64,000 bases of DNA from OLB6 sp964467455 (GCA_964467455.1 CAYXQJ010000011.1:24838-88837); one strand, 5' to 3'; shown: positions 16,194-25,075, counted from the stretch's first letter. Made by a program: numbers and translations. The notes: generated from the letters alone by a model not told the origin.

Positions 16194-17987
16194 ATGGTAA
16201 TTGCGGTGCTCATCGGGTTGATGGTGTTGATGGATCAGCCGGTCATCCGATCGTGGTACACGCATGTGCGCGGAGAGCTAACGCAGAACAAGGACACGTT
16301 GATCGTTCGCGATACGATCAAAGACACGGAGCTCGCCCGTGTGCCGATGCGGAAAGAATGGACCGGCGGCATCACCTTCCCGGGCGTCTTTCTCGCAGAA
16401 ACGAATGATGCCAGGGTGCATCTGAGTGTCTACGGCGGACAGACCTTGACCTTTGATGACACCGTCACCGCAGCAAAGATCCTGACGAAAGATCGGTACC
16501 TGATCTCCGGTGCCAGGTATGGCAACTGGACCCTCATTGATGATAAGGGGCGTGTGTTGCGTACGACGCGATTCTCGAACGTACAACTGCTTCCTTGGTA
16601 TCATGGACTGTTTACGGCGTCAGCTGGGTGGAAAGAAGATGGAGAAGAGCTGTACGAGCTCTGGAATGAACAAGGCACAAAAGTCTATGATGACGTCTTT
16701 CACGCATTGACCGATTTCTATGGCGACCGTGTCAGTGCAGACACGCTGTTCTGTCGCCGTGGCGGTCTGTTGATCGTCCTTGACAAGAGCGGAACAGAGA
16801 TCTCACGCCGAACTCTGTATCGAGTTGGTGAAGCCAGCCGTGAGTGCGGATTCACCGGTCGATGGAGTTGGAGTAGTAGTCGCTCGTTCGATCCGTTCAT
16901 GACGATGGGAGATCAAGAACGTGCCCCGGAACCTCCGTGGACAGTGCCGTTTGATAGCGCACGCGCTGATGTCCCGATCGAGGGACGGTTGACGATCCGA
17001 CTCGATACCATTACTCCTCGTCTGTTTGCCGAGAAGATCAAGGCGCACACGGTGGTGATTACAAATGCATCGCCACTACCGGTACGACTCAGTGCCTTTG
17101 CCGGAAACGTACCGATCAGTTATCATGTAGAAACTGATGAGGGAGAATGGGTCAGCGTCAAGGATGATAATGTTGGCTATTGCGGCAACTCCGGCGGCTT
17201 TCACGATCTGGCGAGCGGCGATTCTGTCTTGATCCCCATCCCTCAGTTCGTTGGTGCTACGAAGACGCGTTTCCGCGTGGTCATCCCGTATTATGATACT
17301 GACCTGCAAAAATCCGAGGTCAACGTGACATGGGAAGGTAGCTTTAATTTCGACGTACCGGCCGTGAGATTCCGCAATGGTCCGTACGGATATCTTGAGC
17401 AGATCGTCGGTGCCGGATTTGCAGTTGGAGCCGGCTATCAAGATCCAGTTCTGAATAGATCTCTCGATCTACTACCTCCCGTCAAAGGCGGGTTTGGTAG
17501 AGGTAACGATCGTCAGCATGTCATTCCAACCGATCGTGATGGCATTTACGTGCCGATCAATGAGCGTGTACTGCTGACCCGGGACACTTCGAAGGCGGTG
17601 ATCTTTGAACGTGTGGCCAAGGGATTCCAACTCGTGATCCAAAACCGATCAAATGCTCCGATCAACATTGACTCCGTTATCTACGAAGTCAACGTTGAGA
17701 ATGAGCCATGGAGGACCTTGGATCCAAGTGCACGGTTCCCTGTTGCTCGTATTGGATTTCGTGGATCTCGCGACGTGCAAAGGTCGTTGCCGACGAGCTA
17801 CAATCTTGGTGTGTTTGGATCACATCGTGCCACACTCCCATACTTCGACGGTGCAACGCCGGCACGATTCCGGGTAAGAGCTGTGTACCACGATATGAGT
17901 GGAAATCTCGGAGAGGCGATCTCCGATGTCTGGGATGGCGCGATCAACAATGACTTCGATCCAAAGTATCCCAAAGGGCGGTACTGA
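16194..17987 (+). CDS. Hypothetical membrane-anchored protein
   Basis: This 597-residue protein was not recognised. It begins with one hydrophobic segment (VIAVLIGLMVLM) followed by a long soluble part rich in beta-strand patterns and Trp/Tyr, consistent with an anchored or exported protein. The N-terminal half could be a propeller-like fold (repeated statements of the LISGARYGNWTLIDDKGRV type); the C-terminal half has two similar segments with RFRVRAVYHD/RFRVVIPYYD. It starts 8 bases after der and may be co-transcribed with it. Confidence 0.7.
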   Translation: MVIAVLIGLMVLMDQPVIRSWYTHVRGELTQNKDTLIVRDTIKDTELARVPMRKEWTGGITFPGVFLAETNDARVHLSVYGGQTLTFDDTVTAAKILTKDRYLISGARYGNWTLIDDKGRVLRTTRFSNVQLLPWYHGLFTASAGWKEDGEELYELWNEQGTKVYDDVFHALTDFYGDRVSADTLFCRRGGLLIVLDKSGTEISRRTLYRVGEASRECGFTGRWSWSSSRSFDPFMTMGDQERAPEPPWTVPFDSARADVPIEGRLTIRLDTITPRLFAEKIKAHTVVITNASPLPVRLSAFAGNVPISYHVETDEGEWVSVKDDNVGYCGNSGGFHDLASGDSVLIPIPQFVGATKTRFRVVIPYYDTDLQKSEVNVTWEGSFNFDVPAVRFRNGPYGYLEQIVGAGFAVGAGYQDPVLNRSLDLLPPVKGGFGRGNDRQHVIPTDRDGIYVPINERVLLTRDTSKAVIFERVAKGFQLVIQNRSNAPINIDSVIYEVNVENEPWRTLDPSARFPVARIGFRGSRDVQRSLPTSYNLGVFGSHRATLPYFDGATPARFRVRAVYHDMSGNLGEAISDVWDGAINNDFDPKYPKGRY

Positions 17988-18045
17988 TTGTCACATTTTC
18001 ATCTTCAGACAGCACGATGATACCTTCATCGTGAGGTATGAAAGA

Positions 18046-18300
18046 ATGTGGTCAATAGAACGAGCGATCTTGACTGAACACTGTCTTGAACGCTGTGCCA
18101 TGCGAAAGATCGAACCTTCTGACATTCGCAAGGCACTTCAGAATCCTGATCTCGTACAGGTTGTGAAGAACGGAAGGATAGCTGTTTGCCAGCTTGTGGG
18201 TAAGAAGCTACTACGTATCATTGTGGACGTAGATCGCGACCCACCTGAGGTTGTGACGGCATACATTACTTCTAGAGTTCAGCGTTACTGGATGAACTGA
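18046..18300 (+). CDS. DUF4258-like small protein, toxin-like
   Basis: This 84-residue protein matches the DUF4258 pattern: LTEHCLERCAMRKIEPSDIRKAL with His/Arg in the first helix, then a beta-meander (VQVVKNGRIAVCQL, LLRIIVDVD, VVTAYITS). Such proteins often pair with DUF2283 proteins in toxin-antitoxin-like modules. ATG 18046 is chosen because GAGGT lies nine bases upstream. The stop overlaps the next ATG by one base (TGATG). Toxicity is inference. Confidence 0.7.
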   Translation: MWSIERAILTEHCLERCAMRKIEPSDIRKALQNPDLVQVVKNGRIAVCQLVGKKLLRIIVDVDRDPPEVVTAYITSRVQRYWMN

Positions 18301-18497
18301 TGACCTCTACCTACGATAAACACACGGACACGCTAGTCATTGCCTTCAATGCAAAGTCCGTGGACGAGAGTGATGAGATCGCCCCAGGCATCATTGCCGA
18401 TTTTGACACCGATGGCAATATCGTGGCCATTGAGATCCTGGATGCTTCACAACGAGCTGATGACCCTACACACTTGATCCATCGGGTCGATGGTTGA
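18300..18497 (+). CDS. DUF2283 family protein, antitoxin-like
   Basis: This 65-residue protein shows the DUF2283 signature: a YDKHTDTLVIAF start, an ESDEIAPGIIADFD centre and GNIVAIEILDAS, the pattern often annotated as antitoxin-like. It is translationally coupled to the DUF4258 gene and its stop abuts the convergent TauE gene without a gap. Confidence 0.75.
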   Translation: MTSTYDKHTDTLVIAFNAKSVDESDEIAPGIIADFDTDGNIVAIEILDASQRADDPTHLIHRVDG

Positions 18498-19253
18498 TCA
18501 GTAGAGTAGTTCGCGTACCAGCACAACCACGCCGAGTGTGATGACGAAGTAGCCGAAGCCCTTCTTGAGGCGTTCACCATCGATGCGGTGCGAGAGCAAC
18601 GTGCCGATGAAGACGCCGATGGTGGTGAGCCCGGTGAATGTGAGCAGGAAGGGCCAGTCGTAACTGACGTTCGTGCTGAGGTCGGCAAGAGCACCGGCAA
18701 TGCCGTTGGAGCTGATCAAGACGAGGGAGGTGCCGACGGCTTTCTTCATGTCGAGGTTTGCCCACAACACCAAGGCCGGTGTCATGAGAAAGCCCCCTCC
18801 CACCCCTAAGAAGCCGCTGATGATGCCGATGGCAAGTCCAAGCATCGTCAGTCGTGCGATATGCGGCGGCTCACCTTGATGCGGCTTGGGCTGTGACCGT
18901 AACATGGCCGTACCTGCGGCCGCGAGCACGCCGGCGAAGGCGAGCATGAGATACGTGTCGATGTCAGGCGGCAAAAGGGGCATGACGAACTTGCGCACGG
19001 CAGCGATGGACGTGAGCGTGGTGACGCCGAAGGCGAGCACGCTGCGCCAGTCTACAAGTCCTTTGCGGATATATTGGGCTGCACCGACAAGCGTGGCGAT
19101 CGCGATCACAAAGAGAGCGTAGCCGCTGGCCGTGGTGGCGGGGATCTCGCCGAGATAGACGAAAGCCGGAACCGCCACGATAGCGCCTCCGGCTCCGATA
19201 AGTCCTAATGATGTGCCGATCAGAAGGGCAATGACGTACAGGACGATCGTCAT
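18498..19253 (-). CDS. TauE/SafE-family sulfite or sulfonate exporter
   Basis: This 251-residue inner-membrane protein has the family's duplicated glycine-rich motif: GLIGAGGAIVAVPAFVYLG in the first half and GFLGVGGGFLMTPALVLW in the second, in about eight hydrophobic segments. It is the last gene of the rhodanese/CstB-like operon, overlapping thioredoxin by ATGA, where it would remove sulfite or thiosulfate formed by persulfide oxidation. Substrate is inferred from context. Confidence 0.88.
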   Translation of the reverse strand: MTIVLYVIALLIGTSLGLIGAGGAIVAVPAFVYLGEIPATTASGYALFVIAIATLVGAAQYIRKGLVDWRSVLAFGVTTLTSIAAVRKFVMPLLPPDIDTYLMLAFAGVLAAAGTAMLRSQPKPHQGEPPHIARLTMLGLAIGIISGFLGVGGGFLMTPALVLWANLDMKKAVGTSLVLISSNGIAGALADLSTNVSYDWPFLLTFTGLTTIGVFIGTLLSHRIDGERLKKGFGYFVITLGVVVLVRELLY

Positions 19254-19561
19254 GCCTTCACGAACCGGTCAAGTTGGTCCTTGATGACGTTGTACGGCTG
19301 GACGCCGGCCTGACGCCAGACAGGTTGACCGTGATCGAAGATCATCAGCGTTGGGATACTTTGGATGCCGAACTTCGCCGCTACGTGCGGCTTGGTGTCA
19401 ACATTGACCTTGATCACATAGGCCTTGCCCGAATATTCCTGAGCGATCTCCTTGATCGTTGGGGCGATCATGTGGCACGGACCGCACCATTCCGCCCAGA
19501 AGTCAACAAGCACAGGGCGCTCACTTTGATCGATGAAGTCGTCGAAACTCTGGCCTACCAT
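19250..19561 (-). CDS. Thioredoxin
   Basis: This 103-residue thioredoxin has WCGPC in VDFWAEWCGPCHM and the cis-proline loop IQSIPTLMIF. There is no signal peptide, so it is cytoplasmic. ATG 19561 is used because the family start (SFDDFI) follows directly; upstream codons only shadow the rhodanese gene. It overlaps the rhodanese stop by 7 bases and the TauE start by 4. It may reduce persulfides formed on the rhodaneses. Confidence 0.93.
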   Translation of the reverse strand: MVGQSFDDFIDQSERPVLVDFWAEWCGPCHMIAPTIKEIAQEYSGKAYVIKVNVDTKPHVAAKFGIQSIPTLMIFDHGQPVWRQAGVQPYNVIKDQLDRFVKA

Positions 19562-19845
19562 GAGAGCATGCCTCCACGGAGATTGACTGTATTCTCGAAA
19601 CCCATCATGTCGAGGAACATACAGGCCTGACCCGAGCGGTTTCCGCTGCGACAATAGACGATGAGTTCTTTATCGCGGTATTCGTCAAGTTCATCGATCC
19701 GCTCTTCAAGTTCGCCAAGCGGGATCAGGATGGAGTTGGGAATGTGTACTTCAGCATGTTCCTCAGGCTGACGTACATCGAGTAGGATCAGGTCCTCGCC
19801 GGCGGCAATGCGGGCTTTTAGATCTGTTGGTGCGATCTCCTTCAT
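19555..19845 (-). CDS. Single-domain rhodanese
   Basis: This 96-residue sulfurtransferase has the active-site loop VYCRSGNRS and the DVRQPEEHAEVHIPNS segment typical of GlpE/PspE-like rhodaneses. It has no signal peptide. ATG 19845 overlaps the stop of the upstream CstB-like gene (ATGA). It probably passes sulfane sulfur between thiols in this persulfide operon. Confidence 0.93.
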   Translation of the reverse strand: MKEIAPTDLKARIAAGEDLILLDVRQPEEHAEVHIPNSILIPLGELEERIDELDEYRDKELIVYCRSGNRSGQACMFLDMMGFENTVNLRGGMLSW

Positions 19846-21251
19846 ACCAGCTCCTCCTGTACAGGTGCGCCGGAGGCAAGCCAGCCGGCGAATCCTTGTG
19901 GGAAGTTCATCACGTTCGTATAGCCCGCGCGCTGGAGAATGCTGGCGGCGATACTGGACCGGTCGCCCCCTTGACAAGCAACGACAACAACTTTGTCAGT
20001 GGGGACTTCATGTATGTGACGTTGCAGGTGTCCGGCATGGATGTTCCATGCACCCGGAATATGGCCTTCTTCGTGTTCGGTAGCACCCCGGACATCAAGC
20101 ACCACCACGTTCTCATGATCGAAGCGTTGTTTGAGTTCGTCGAGCTCGATCTGTGGCATAATGGCAAGGTCGTGTCCGGCGTCTTGCCAATCGGAAACGT
20201 TCGGATAATAACCCGCGACGTTGTCGAGTCCGATGCGCATCAACTTGCGCATGATGTCGTCAAGCTGGTCTTCATGACCAATGATCACGAAGGGCTCGTC
20301 GTAGTTAAGAACCCATCCGGCCCACGTCGAAAAACTCTTGTTGTTCTGAATGTTGATCGTCCCCGGCAAGTGTCCGCCGGCAAACGAGACCTTTGAACGT
20401 GTATCCACCACATGACGTTTGCTGGCGATCGCATCGTTCACTTCACTCATCGTCAGCCGCTTCATCCGCGGCACTTCGGGCAACAACGCACGCTCGACCT
20501 TGTTCAACTTCTTCATCATCGCGAAGTAGTAAGGGGGCTCGGGTTGACCGCTCAAGAGTTCTTGGACAAACTCTTCTTCGTTGGTATGACGCAGCGCCCA
20601 GTTGACGAGCTTCTCGTAACCAACGGTCGACGACGGAATGGCGCCAAGGGCTTTGCCGCAGGCAGAGCCGGCGCCGTGTGCCGGGTGGACCTGGATATGG
20701 TCAGGCAGGGCCTTGAACTTCTTCAACGACTCCCACATCTGGCGCGCACCTTTTTCCATCGTGCCTTCATAGCCGGCGGCCTTCTCGAGAAGGTCCGGAC
20801 GTCCGATGTCGCCAACGAAGACGAAGTCGCCGGTGAACATCATGATCGGCACATCCTTGATGGCCGGCGTATCCGTGACCAAGAAGGAGATGTGCTCCGG
20901 CGTATGGCCGGGTGTGTGCACCACGTCGACCTTGATATTGCCGACCATGAAGCTATCGCCGTCCTTGAGGCCATAATGGTCGAATTCATACGACCATTCA
21001 TCGCCCCCTTCATCGCTGAGATACATCACAGCGCCCGTCTTGTCGGCCAGCTCGCGCGTCCCCGCCAGGAAGTCGGCGTGGATGTGCGTCTCCGCCAGGT
21101 GCGTGATACGGAGTCGCTCCTGACGAGCGATCTCAATGTATGTGTCAATGTCGCGCTTGGCGTCGATCACCAAACACTCACCGGTCTTCTGGCATCCCAC
21201 CATGTAGGAGGCATGGGCCAGGCCGGGTTCGTAGATCTGTTTGAAGAACAT
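19842..21251 (-). CDS. CstB-like persulfide dioxygenase-rhodanese fusion
   Basis: This 469-residue protein fuses a metallo-beta-lactamase domain (about 1-250) to two rhodanese domains (about 265-360 and 370-465). Iron ligands are in ETHIHADFLAGT, HTPGHTPEHISFLV and TGDFVFVGDIGRPDLL, as in ETHE1-type persulfide dioxygenases. The first rhodanese lacks the active Cys (FVIIGHEDQLDD), whereas the second keeps it (VACQGGDRSS). This dioxygenase/pseudo-rhodanese/rhodanese order is that of staphylococcal CstB, which turns persulfides into thiosulfate. The ATG lies two bases from an octamer array. Confidence 0.88.
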   Translation of the reverse strand: MFFKQIYEPGLAHASYMVGCQKTGECLVIDAKRDIDTYIEIARQERLRITHLAETHIHADFLAGTRELADKTGAVMYLSDEGGDEWSYEFDHYGLKDGDSFMVGNIKVDVVHTPGHTPEHISFLVTDTPAIKDVPIMMFTGDFVFVGDIGRPDLLEKAAGYEGTMEKGARQMWESLKKFKALPDHIQVHPAHGAGSACGKALGAIPSSTVGYEKLVNWALRHTNEEEFVQELLSGQPEPPYYFAMMKKLNKVERALLPEVPRMKRLTMSEVNDAIASKRHVVDTRSKVSFAGGHLPGTINIQNNKSFSTWAGWVLNYDEPFVIIGHEDQLDDIMRKLMRIGLDNVAGYYPNVSDWQDAGHDLAIMPQIELDELKQRFDHENVVVLDVRGATEHEEGHIPGAWNIHAGHLQRHIHEVPTDKVVVVACQGGDRSSIAASILQRAGYTNVMNFPQGFAGWLASGAPVQEELV

Positions 21252-21252
21252 A

Positions 21253-21308
21253 GTTAGTCGGTTAGTCGGTTAGTCGGTTAGTCGGTTGGTCGGTTGGTCG
21301 GTTGGTCA
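21253..21308. repeat. Octamer tandem array, GTTAGTCG x7
   Basis: Four GTTAGTCG, two GTTGGTCG and one GTTGGTCA units start two bases upstream of the CstB-like start codon. The array faces an inverted array at 21369-21392; 24 bases are perfectly complementary, so the region can form a long hairpin in DNA or in the minus-strand transcript. Confidence 0.93.
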
Positions 21309-21368
21309 GTTAATGTGGTTCGAATTTACTCCGATTTTCCGCACCGCCTCGGTGACCATGTTACAACA

Positions 21369-21392
21369 CTAACCGACTAACCGACTAACCGA
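21369..21392. repeat. Inverted octamer array, CTAACCGA x3
   Basis: Three perfect CTAACCGA units are the reverse complement of the array at 21253-21308. They end just downstream of the Crp/Fnr gene stop codon. The intervening 60 bases hold no recognisable gene. Confidence 0.93.
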
Positions 21393-21396
21393 CTAT

Positions 21397-22044
21397 CTAC
21401 CTTCTCACATGCGACAGCCCCTTACGGTCTAGGATCTTGGTCTGCCCCCTACCGATCTCGATCCAAGACTTGGCGGCGAAGTCGCGGAGGACGCGGGTGA
21501 CCACTTCGCGGGCGGTGCCGGCTTCTTCGGCGAGTTGCTCGTGCGTAGCGTGGACGGTGTCGGAGCCGTTGCGGGCGGCAGCTTCGAGGAGGATGGCGGC
21601 AAGGCGCTCGTCCATGCGTTGGAAGACGACCTCTTCGAGGAGGAGGAGGACGTCGGTAAGGCGTGATGCGAAGAGGCCGAAGACGTAGTCGCGGGCAACG
21701 CCTGAGCGGTCCATCAGGCGACGGAAATCTTCCGTGGTCACGGTCAGCACCGTTGATCGCTCTTCAACGACGGCTGATGCTTGGTGGATCGGGTTCGATA
21801 GTGCGCACGACATTGAGAGGATGCATGAGTCACCTTCACCGAGTCGGTACAACGTGATCGAGCGTCCGCTTGGATGTTCTTTGAAGACCTTGATCGAGCC
21901 GTCGAACACAAAGCCGATGCGGCCGCAGCCTTCATGCTCGCGAAAGACGAAGGAGCCCGGCTCCATGGTGATCACCGTGTACGGTGTGTCTTTCAAAAAC
22001 GAAAAGATCTCTGGAAGCTGTTCGATGGAAACACTGTTCTGCAT
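21397..22044 (-). CDS. Crp/Fnr-family transcription regulator
   Basis: This protein of about 215 residues has an N-terminal cyclic-nucleotide-binding-like barrel (EPGSFVFREHEGCGRIGFVF, FKEHPSGRSITLYRLGEGDSC) and a C-terminal winged helix (HATHEQLAEEAGTAREVVTRVLRDF). The ATG at 22044 is favoured, but the frame is open to a GTG at 22119, which would add a CxxC-bearing leader (NQCFGCVNHAF); if used, a metal or redox-sensing N-terminus is possible. It lies directly upstream of the persulfide operon and may regulate it in response to oxygen or sulfur. Confidence 0.88.
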   Translation of the reverse strand: MQNSVSIEQLPEIFSFLKDTPYTVITMEPGSFVFREHEGCGRIGFVFDGSIKVFKEHPSGRSITLYRLGEGDSCILSMSCALSNPIHQASAVVEERSTVLTVTTEDFRRLMDRSGVARDYVFGLFASRLTDVLLLLEEVVFQRMDERLAAILLEAAARNGSDTVHATHEQLAEEAGTAREVVTRVLRDFAAKSWIEIGRGQTKILDRKGLSHVRR

Positions 22045-22189
22045 CAAGACCTGCTTGGAACGTTCGGAATATTCTACTGGCAAAAATGCATGATTCACAC
22101 ATCCAAAACACTGATTCACCTAATCGCCGTTGCTAGCGAGTTGCCATCGTCGTATTTCCGCCTCCATCACACTATCTACAGGGGGAAAC

Positions 22190-22660
22190 ATGGAGTTGGA
22201 TCTTTCTTCGTTGTATCGAACGTTGGCCCGACGTTTCCGCAAGGTGGAACGTTGCGACCTGGTCGATGCCGTGGCTTCTTCACAGGTCGTGATCTGGGAG
22301 GCGCGCGATAACGGCACCGTTGTGCATAATGCCGAAGCGTACTGCACGACCGTTGCTCACCGATACATCAGCCGTGAGCTGCGTCGACGTAAACGACACC
22401 TTCACCTTGAACAGGTCGACCCGATGCAGTGGGAAGCCATGGTGGTGGAAGAGCCCGATGTCTTGGTCGATGCCCACGAAGTTCTCGAGCAAGCACCGAA
22501 ACTCTTCTCCGAGATCATGCGCCTGCACTACCTTGAAGGACGGTCACTCGAAGACATCGCCAAACACCTTGGCATCACATCCATGGCCGCACGGAAGCGA
22601 CATGAACGGGCGCTGAAGTGGGCTCGCAAGGCCTTCGCCGAACCACTAGGCAATGATTAA
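22190..22660 (+). CDS. RNA polymerase sigma factor, sigma-70/ECF-like
   Basis: This 156-residue protein has a region 2-like N-terminal half (CDLVDAVASSQVVIWEARD, AYCTTVAHRYISRELRRRKR) and a region 4 helix-turn-helix (LHYLEGRSLEDIAKHLGITSMAARKRHERALKWAR). ATG 22190 is preceded by an AGGGGG ribosome site. No anti-sigma gene is adjacent; it is divergent from the Crp/Fnr gene and overlaps the convergent UbiA-like gene by 15 bases. Confidence 0.85.
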   Translation: MELDLSSLYRTLARRFRKVERCDLVDAVASSQVVIWEARDNGTVVHNAEAYCTTVAHRYISRELRRRKRHLHLEQVDPMQWEAMVVEEPDVLVDAHEVLEQAPKLFSEIMRLHYLEGRSLEDIAKHLGITSMAARKRHERALKWARKAFAEPLGND

Positions 22661-23452
22661 GACCGCCGGCAGCAACAACACGCCGTCTACCAAGATCCGC
22701 ACACGATCCGCCTCGGTGAATCTGTCGAACGGAACAACAGCATAGATCAGCGCCATCGCACACATCACCAGCATCGACGATGGATCGGCACCTTGCATCA
22801 GCAGATACAGGCACAAGGCGATCGTCGTGATCGAAAAGACGATGATCATCCACCGAGCTCGTTTCTTACCAAGAACCACGGCGATCGAGGGGTCGCCGCG
22901 ACGTGCGTCACGATCGTGGTCAAGTACACTAAGCCACGTCACACCGACAACAACGATCATTGCCATGGCGACGAAGCTCATGATGATCTCGAACGTCATG
23001 GAGGCAACGCCGATCATGGTGATCGGTATCGCCCACGCACTGGCCGTATACGTCAACGCAACATTCACATCTTTGACAATGGCATGTAAGGGGCGAGTGG
23101 TTCGCTGCAACAACCGATGCAGCAGCGTGAAGAGGCCCAGCATCGATGCCGCAAGCCAGTACGTAGCAGGGAAGGCAACAACGGCTACGACGCCGGCCGT
23201 TGCAGCTGCGATCACGGCGAGCAGTGTCAGGAGGCGTTGATTGCGTTGAGCGAATTGATGACGCCCGGCAAGGTCGTCGTCGTGACTTCGTGAAGCGTCG
23301 AGAACACGGTCGACGATGTAGACCGCCCACGTGGTCAGCGGTACCACGACGTACCACGAGAGAGGAAGGGTGGTGTTCGTCAGACGTTGCGCGATGAACG
23401 ATAGGGTCACCACGCCAAGAGCTACCTCGATATTGAGGTAGCGAAGCGTCAC
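22646..23452 (-). CDS. UbiA-like prenyltransferase superfamily membrane protein
   Basis: This 268-residue membrane protein has eight or nine hydrophobic helices. Acidic motifs sit where UbiA enzymes bind polyprenyl diphosphate: YIVDRVLDASRSHDDD near residue 45 and LDHDRDARRGDPSIAVVLG near residue 180, though neither is a perfect NDxxDxxxD. The acceptor substrate is unknown. It overlaps the next upstream gene (23449) by ATGA. Confidence 0.7.
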   Translation of the reverse strand: MTLRYLNIEVALGVVTLSFIAQRLTNTTLPLSWYVVVPLTTWAVYIVDRVLDASRSHDDDLAGRHQFAQRNQRLLTLLAVIAAATAGVVAVVAFPATYWLAASMLGLFTLLHRLLQRTTRPLHAIVKDVNVALTYTASAWAIPITMIGVASMTFEIIMSFVAMAMIVVVGVTWLSVLDHDRDARRGDPSIAVVLGKKRARWMIIVFSITTIALCLYLLMQGADPSSMLVMCAMALIYAVVPFDRFTEADRVRILVDGVLLLPAVLIIA

Positions 23453-23859
23453 GTCCCGCGCTGAAGGTCTTTGATGCGTGACAGATCGTGTCCAAGGTCG
23501 ACCAAATTGCGGATCACTCCTTGCGACATCCCGAAGTAGATATCATCGAACCGCTTCAGCGTTTCATCATCAGCATGCTGCATGATCTGTGCGAGTTGCT
23601 CACGCAGGGCGTTCAGCTGAAGGCCAAACTCCTGTTCCATCAGACGGTACCCTTCGGCACCGGGCGTGATGCGACGCAGTGTACTGTACACCTTCCACAA
23701 TGCCGTGCCTGTGGTGGTGATGCTGTTGAACAGTTCAGCTTCGCCGGTGGCGGCGCCGATCTCCAGCAACACGCCGACATCATTACGTTTCCGCAAGCCC
23801 CCTTCCACTGCATCGTGAAGGAAGTCGAGAACACTCAAGGTATCGGCTGAGAGTTGCAT
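23449..23859 (-). CDS. Hypothetical protein
   Basis: This 136-residue, mainly helical, soluble protein was not recognised. It contains no signal peptide. The start at 23859 shares one base with the lipoprotein gene stop, so it is translationally coupled between the lipoprotein and the UbiA-like gene. Confidence 0.7.
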   Translation of the reverse strand: MQLSADTLSVLDFLHDAVEGGLRKRNDVGVLLEIGAATGEAELFNSITTTGTALWKVYSTLRRITPGAEGYRLMEQEFGLQLNALREQLAQIMQHADDETLKRFDDIYFGMSQGVIRNLVDLGHDLSRIKDLQRGT

Positions 23860-24485
23860 CAATATTGAATGGTGGCGAGGATGGAGCGGAAGATCTGTTG
23901 TTGGACGGCATCCGGGGGGACGTCGCGTCCGGCAACACTCATGGGGACGAGGGCGAATTCGTAGGCGTTGCCCAACGTGGACGTGAAGACGGCGCATCGT
24001 GTGCGCATCGAGCCGTTGCCGCTGAATTCGTACGTGCCGAATTGGCGGACACCAAACTCGGTGACGGCATACGTGCCGATGAGCTTGGCCGTACCGGCCG
24101 TCTTGCGCGAGTGTTTGTTGAAGGAGCTGCGGGCAAGACCAAGGAGCCCTTCTTGTTCCACCGACTCCTTGGCGGCCGTTGTCGACGGCAGCTTGCTAAA
24201 GACGGCGCTGAGGGAATATTCAGGATTGACGGCTACGACCATCACGTCGGACGAGACCTGGTCCTTTGTGTCGAGATACAACCATCCCTGCGGGATCAAG
24301 GCGATCATGTCGCCCTCGGGTGCACGGACGGGCTCTTCGCCCATGATCACTTCCGGTAGCGGACTCAACGCTTGGTCTTCGGTAAGGGGCTTTTGTTCCG
24401 GCGCCTTCACCCACAAACATCCGCTCAAGGCAAGAGTGAGGAGGGTGAAAAGGGCAATGGGGGCGAACACTCGACTTAGTGCCAT
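23859..24485 (-). CDS. Hypothetical lipoprotein
   Basis: This 208-residue exported lipoprotein carries a type II signal peptide with lipobox LALSGC (Cys near residue 23). The remaining sequence (IALIPQGWLYLDTKDQVSSDVMVVAVNPEYSL) resembles a small PsbP/Mog1-like beta fold, which is only a suggestion. It overlaps the DUF1684 gene stop by 10 bases. Confidence 0.75.
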   Translation of the reverse strand: MALSRVFAPIALFTLLTLALSGCLWVKAPEQKPLTEDQALSPLPEVIMGEEPVRAPEGDMIALIPQGWLYLDTKDQVSSDVMVVAVNPEYSLSAVFSKLPSTTAAKESVEQEGLLGLARSSFNKHSRKTAGTAKLIGTYAVTEFGVRQFGTYEFSGNGSMRTRCAVFTSTLGNAYEFALVPMSVAGRDVPPDAVQQQIFRSILATIQY

Positions 24486-25075
24486 GAGCGCTCTCCGGCC
24501 TTGATGGCAAAGGGGAGTTCGTTCTCGGCAGGGACGAGCGGACAGGAATAGTTCTCGTTGTAGGCGCAGTAGGGATTGTAGGCGAGGTTGAAGTCGAGCA
24601 CGTATTGACCGCTTTCGACAACTTCGATGTCGAGATACCTGCCTGTTGGATACGTCTCCGATCGATTCGTTGCATCCTTGAACGGTACGAAGTACGACGA
24701 ATGTTGCTTGCCAACGAATTGATAGGCAGCCAGTCGTCCTTCTTGGCCGTTGACGGTAAACACGAAGGTACCGGCCTTGATCACCGAACGCACATCGTCC
24801 GACGTGGTCTGCATTTGAAACGTATCAGATGTTGCTGTCGGCTCGAAGCGTGCATCGACGATGTACGACGAGTCCGGTGCGTAGTAGTTCAGCCCTTCAA
24901 AACTCTCTCGTTCTTCAAGAGGTAGGGGGCTTTGTGGATCGGTGCGGAAGAACGTGTTCTTCTCTTCCCGCATCTGCATCAGTTCTGCGAACGGTGTCGT
25001 GTCCATGCTTGTCGACTCTTCATTCTGACAGGCCGCAACGGAAAGGACCACGGCAAGGATCAGGATGATGCGCAT
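24476..25075 (-). CDS. DUF1684 family lipoprotein
   Basis: This 199-residue protein begins with a lipoprotein signal (VLSVAAC) and shows the DUF1684 pattern: an LNYYAPDSSYIVDARFEP strand, TGRYLDIEVVESGQYVLDFN and the Cys-containing NPYCAYNENYSCPLVPAEN near the C-terminus. Function of the family is unknown. ATG 25075 overlaps the dcd stop codon (TGATG); ATG 25081 is an alternative. Confidence 0.85.
   Translation of the reverse strand: MRIILILAVVLSVAACQNEESTSMDTTPFAELMQMREEKNTFFRTDPQSPLPLEERESFEGLNYYAPDSSYIVDARFEPTATSDTFQMQTTSDDVRSVIKAGTFVFTVNGQEGRLAAYQFVGKQHSSYFVPFKDATNRSETYPTGRYLDIEVVESGQYVLDFNLAYNPYCAYNENYSCPLVPAENELPFAIKAGERSWH

Noticed and set aside
20412..21257. 281-residue plus-strand open frame over the CstB-like gene
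   Set aside because: It lies antisense to a gene with complete catalytic motifs and has His/Arg-rich shadow composition.
21253..21392. CRISPR array
   Set aside because: The repeats are 8 bases and contiguous with no unique spacers, and no cas genes are present; this is a tandem repeat.
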